From Bryum argenteum (lineage: Eukaryota; Streptophyta; Bryopsida; Bryales; Bryaceae), in NCBI GenBank assembly GCA_037043015.1, contig CM073330.1:3187263-3251262 (forward strand): a stretch of DNA of 64,000 bases, given 5' to 3'. The position numbers were made by a program, and so were the translations under genes. This document shows, piece after piece, positions 60,432-64,000 of this stretch (positions are counted from its first letter, which is position 1; the number at the start of each line of letters is the position of its first letter). The notes below the pieces were generated by a model, which was not told the DNA's origin, searched no databases, and saw only the letters and a program-made list of their open reading frames with translations.

Positions 60432-62240
60432 AAAAAAACTTTCAAATTTCCTCCCCATACTCTCTGCCTAGTAGAAAATAGAAGTTATTTTTGGAGGTCT
60501 ATAATATTGTTTTTATAGAATTGGGTTTAACAATGACATCCCTACGGCCCCATTGTGGGGTTGTAAGGAAGTGCTCCTTACTCTTATGTATGACATCAAC
60601 CATCAACAGATAGGGGGCAAATTTATCTTCCCCCAATATTTTTGGGCAAGCAAGGATTTGGGGCATGCGAGGAGGCGCTAGCTCAACTCTAGCGGGAACC
60701 CAGGGATAAGGTGTGTTACTAAACTAGACTGTTAAGGTGATGAGCTATAGTAGGCAAGACTACGTGTACTCGCAAAAGTGAGTTCATTGATATTTCATAA
60801 TTGGCATAGAATTCTTGTAACAATGTTTGATATCATCGGCCTAAACATCAATTCTTGTCAATAAATGAGCAAATTTTCTTGAAAAAAAAAGGGACTATTC
60901 TATGCTATATAAAGGTATGTATCAACATGGAAGTAAATAAATATTAAGGAGAAGGAAGCCCAAACGGAGACTTTTTGACTTTGGTCACCTTATCATTACC
61001 AAAGATAGATAAGTACAAACTATGAAGTTGAACTTCATGAGGCTTGTAAAATTTTCCCATATCTTTCCGACACGACTATCGTCCTTCAAATACTTTAGGA
61101 GATATTCACTCTTAAAATTCCAAAACTCTACACGAGCATGTTGAAATATGCCCGAAACTGCGCTATATCCATACTCCAAAACTCATCAAAAAGCATACTT
61201 TTGCACCCTGCATTATAAAAATGAAGTAAATTAAAAAAAAATAAAAATTTTAAAAAAATAAAAATAAAAATAGAGGATTTTCGGCAATTTTGATGCCACT
61301 CTCCTAAGTTACGGGTTAACAATAGGAAGCAATGCAGTGACTGCAAACAATCTCATAGGACAAATTGTAGAGACAGTTCAGTGGATGTCTGAATTGGAAT
61401 TTGTCGGTAACTTGAGCTATCCGGTGATAAATTTGTCTACCTTTGAGGGCAAGAAAGTCGAATTCAACCTCTGAACCTGACCAGCACAAGGCGCACAGTA
61501 AGTCATCGATCAAACTTCTCGGTCTTGAAGATAGGCAATGCCGACAAAATCTGCGAGCAAGAAGTTCTGTCTGAATTCATGATTATAAGGTACGTGCAAG
61601 CCACGGTGAATCTTCCCTGTGCACATGCTTCGTTCCATAATTTTGCATTCTAAGTTGAAAAGATTCTAAATTTTGTCTCAAGTAAATCTAATCCGATACT
61701 CAAGAGTTGATCCCAGTATCTCAACTCTTCAATCTCAAGCAAAAGCGATCCAATTCCGCTAGCTGTCGTGGGCGGTGTGCCGGAGAGCTTTTCCTGACCG
61801 ACGCACCGACAGCTAGAAACTTTGCGCTGTCTTTTCACCACATGTACAGACTGATACCTTTCCGTCCAGCGTGAAATCCATTTTAATTGTATCCTTCGCT
61901 GCCGATCTAGTGGAACCACGAGTAGCGCCGGACAGCTCGATTGGACATTGATTTCCAGGATTCACGTGCATCTTTCCGGCTAACTTTGAAATTGTACAAT
62001 ATACCGTGGGCGCTTTTTGGGATTGACTAGATCTCCAGCGGTTGCTTCGCCACAAGCCGCGTTTCCGGTACAAGACGTCATTGTCAAGTCATGAGTGCAT
62101 GATCGGACTTTCATCGACACAGAGAAGTTGAGTCGCTGTTGCCTCGCTGTTTGGGGACGCAGGGTCCGTGCGACGGTGGACTTCCTCTGCAGGATGCAAT
62201 GACCGTTTCAGATTTTGCGTCGACATTACTCTGCTGAAAT
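60430..62240. other. Intergenic DNA, no supported gene
   Basis: AT-rich to 61300. Between 61300 and 62100 the minus strand is less AT-rich and has adjoining frames, for example one ending FTLDGKVSVCTCGEKTAQSF near 61813. I could not connect them into a gene, so they remain unassigned. Confidence 0.4.
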
Positions 62241-63480
62241 CACTCCTACCTCAGGCCCAGCATGTTCAACCACTTAATTACATCCTCCAGCATGTTCAAC
62301 CACTTGATTACATCCTCCAGCATGTTCAACCACTTAATTACATCCTCCAGCATTGTTACGGAAGTCGGGAAGTGTCGACATTGCTCCGCTAAAATTACTC
62401 CTAGTACCTCAGGTTGAGCATGTTCAACCATTTAATTACATCCTCCTGCATTGTTACGGAACTTGTACGCAAACATTCTCATACTTTCAACTGTTTCAAG
62501 GTTTCTCGAAGAAGAGAAACGCCAACCTATTTATTAAAGCCCATTCTCATACTTTCAAGTTTCTAGAAGAAGAGAAACTCCAACTTATTTAGAGCCTGGC
62601 GTCATGAATAAAGTGTTCGATTGACTTATACTTATATGTATGCTCGGAGGTCAACACACCAATGGTTGAAATTACTCCTACCCCAGGCCCAACATGTTCA
62701 ACCACTTAACCCTTAAAAGTCCCTTGGGGATAGTATATACGCTGTCGTATAATTAGGATTTGCTACCAACAAGAAATTCTAAACTGGAATCGTAATAGCT
62801 CACTAGAACCGCATCAATTCAAATGTCAACTTCTTCTTTGAACTCAAACCCATTAAAGGTGTGCATTCACTCCAAATACAACCAAAATACACCGTATTCT
62901 ACTGGTCGCCACGGCACGCTCAGACCTTGAGGGGTTAATTAGATCTTCAACCTATCCTTGAATGTATGCTCGGAGGTCAACACACGGACCGTGCATGTTC
63001 AACCACTTCATTACATCCTCAACCTATCCTTGAATGTATGCCTAGAGGTCAACACACCAATAGTTGAAAAAACTCTTACCGAGCATGCCCGAAGGTCAAC
63101 ACACCTATGCTTGAAATTACTCTTACCTCCAGGCAACACACCAATGGTTGAAATTACTCTAACCTCGGGCCCAACATGTTCAACGACTTAATTACATCCT
63201 CCAACATTCACACCAATGGTTGAAATTACTCTTACCTCAGGCCCAACATGTTCAACGACTTAATTACGGTCATCCTCCAACATTGTTAAGTATGCAAACA
63301 TCCTCATACTTTCAAGTTTCTCAAAGAAGAGAAACTCCAACCTATTTAGAGGCCGGAGTGACTGTAGGTCATCACACCAATGGCGGGACTACTAACTCCT
63401 CAACTAGAGAGCTTGTTCGACCTATCCTTGGATGTATGCCCAGAGGTCATCACACCAAATCACCAATGGCAGGACTGCTA
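62240..63480. repeat. Compound repeat region built on a 30-bp CATGTTCAACCACTTAATTA unit
   Basis: Three perfect-frame 30-bp units (62258, 62288, 62318) are followed by dispersed copies of the same CATGTTCAAC.ACTTAATTAC word near 62418, 62693, 62994, 63175 and 63246. It is interleaved with ACACACCAATGGTTGAAATT (at least four copies) and with CTTTCAAGTTTCT.GAAGAAG blocks (three copies). The pattern suggests a larger compound unit amplified several times and then diverged. No reading frame is supported. Confidence 0.85.
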
Positions 63481-64000
63481 ACTCCTATTGGGGTGAACAC
63501 TATGCTACAGTAGTTACTACCCAGCTACTAGTGCCTTAGATATATCCAACATGGTATTCATCCAAAGGGGCAAACTAAGGGCTTTGAGATACTCATACAA
63601 CGAGGTCGTTGAATCCCCCACCATAGTTGGGTGGACCATGGTTGTGAGCACCACGCCGACATGAGGAGTAGAATCCACGACCTCCTCATTGGGGGCCATG
63701 AGTCCTGAGCATCAAGTCAAAGCTTGTGGTGCCTTTCAAGTTTCTAATACATACTTATGCCTGAAGACATACAACTTTGACAGTTATGTTATTTAATCAT
63801 AAATACTCCTAATAAAAATATTCAGAAGTATGGAGAGAAACATATCTATGTAGAAGATCATTGACACAAGTACTACATATATTCCTTGTACTTTGGTGTA
63901 TCCTTGTCACCTATAATGGTGGTCAAGACTCAAGAACAAGAAGAAGTTTTGGTAACTTAAATAAATTGACAACTCATTCTAGGTTGTATTTGTTCTAAAA
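63481..64000. other. Intergenic DNA at the window edge
   Basis: No gene is evident. A 60-codon minus-strand frame near 63517-63699 has no recognisable domain. Any feature here would extend outside the window. Confidence 0.4.

Noticed and set aside
61650-62073. Adjoining minus-strand frames of 86-89 codons
   Set aside because: I could not join them by phase-consistent splicing and recognised no domain.

Overview
This window looks like nuclear DNA of a land plant. The genes have GT-AG introns, the intergenic DNA is AT-rich with (TA)n microsatellites and fold-back elements, and the gene families are plant ones: a COBRA-like GPI protein with a CCVS motif, a MATE carrier with a plastid-type N-terminus, Golgi alpha-mannosidase II, ribophorin I, a UGT with a PSPG box, a PADRE/DUF4228 protein and F-box proteins. 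I cannot fix the lineage from sequence alone. All gene models below were spliced by hand from reading-frame phase and splice consensus.

Layout, left to right. 1-4.8 kb: no gene, one Stowaway-type MITE. 4.8-7.9 kb (-): a six-exon YbaK-domain gene with a 76-bp tandem duplication in its last intron. 10.0-13.0 kb (+): a six-exon COBRA-like gene. 13-20.9 kb: repeat-rich DNA with a (TA)n tract, a 'TTACGCACTCAAAGTC' array split by a CACTA-like MITE, and a relative of that MITE. 20.97-25.3 kb (+): a 13-exon MATE transporter, converging with a 4-exon alpha-mannosidase II (27.4-32.0 kb, -). 32-38 kb: fold-back element, long pyrimidine tract, 32-bp tandem repeat and a short AT-rich F-box gene.

38.4-40.4 and 42.0-44.0 kb: two diverged tandem copies of an unrecognised transcription-unit-like segment. 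Each ends in a small ORF sharing a 'DGDGG..WDPTGTLDT' core; copy 1 alone also has a 21-bp inverted repeat. 44.9-45.5 kb (-): PADRE protein. 46.9-50.0 kb (-): ribophorin I. 52.0-54.05 kb (+): two-exon UGT with an in-frame 18-bp repeat just before its start. 55.7-56.6 kb (-): an unrecognised three-exon small gene with a MITE in its intron. 56.7-58.0 kb (-): F-box protein. 58-64 kb: repeat arrays and no gene I can support.

Functionally, mannosidase II trims N-glycans in the Golgi, ribophorin I is an ER oligosaccharyltransferase subunit, and COBRA-like proteins are GPI-anchored glycoproteins of the cell surface. All three belong to the secretory/glycoprotein route, but they have separate promoters and I read their proximity as chance. 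The strongest candidates for something undescribed are the duplicated segment at 38.4-44.0 kb and the small gene at 55.7-56.6 kb.
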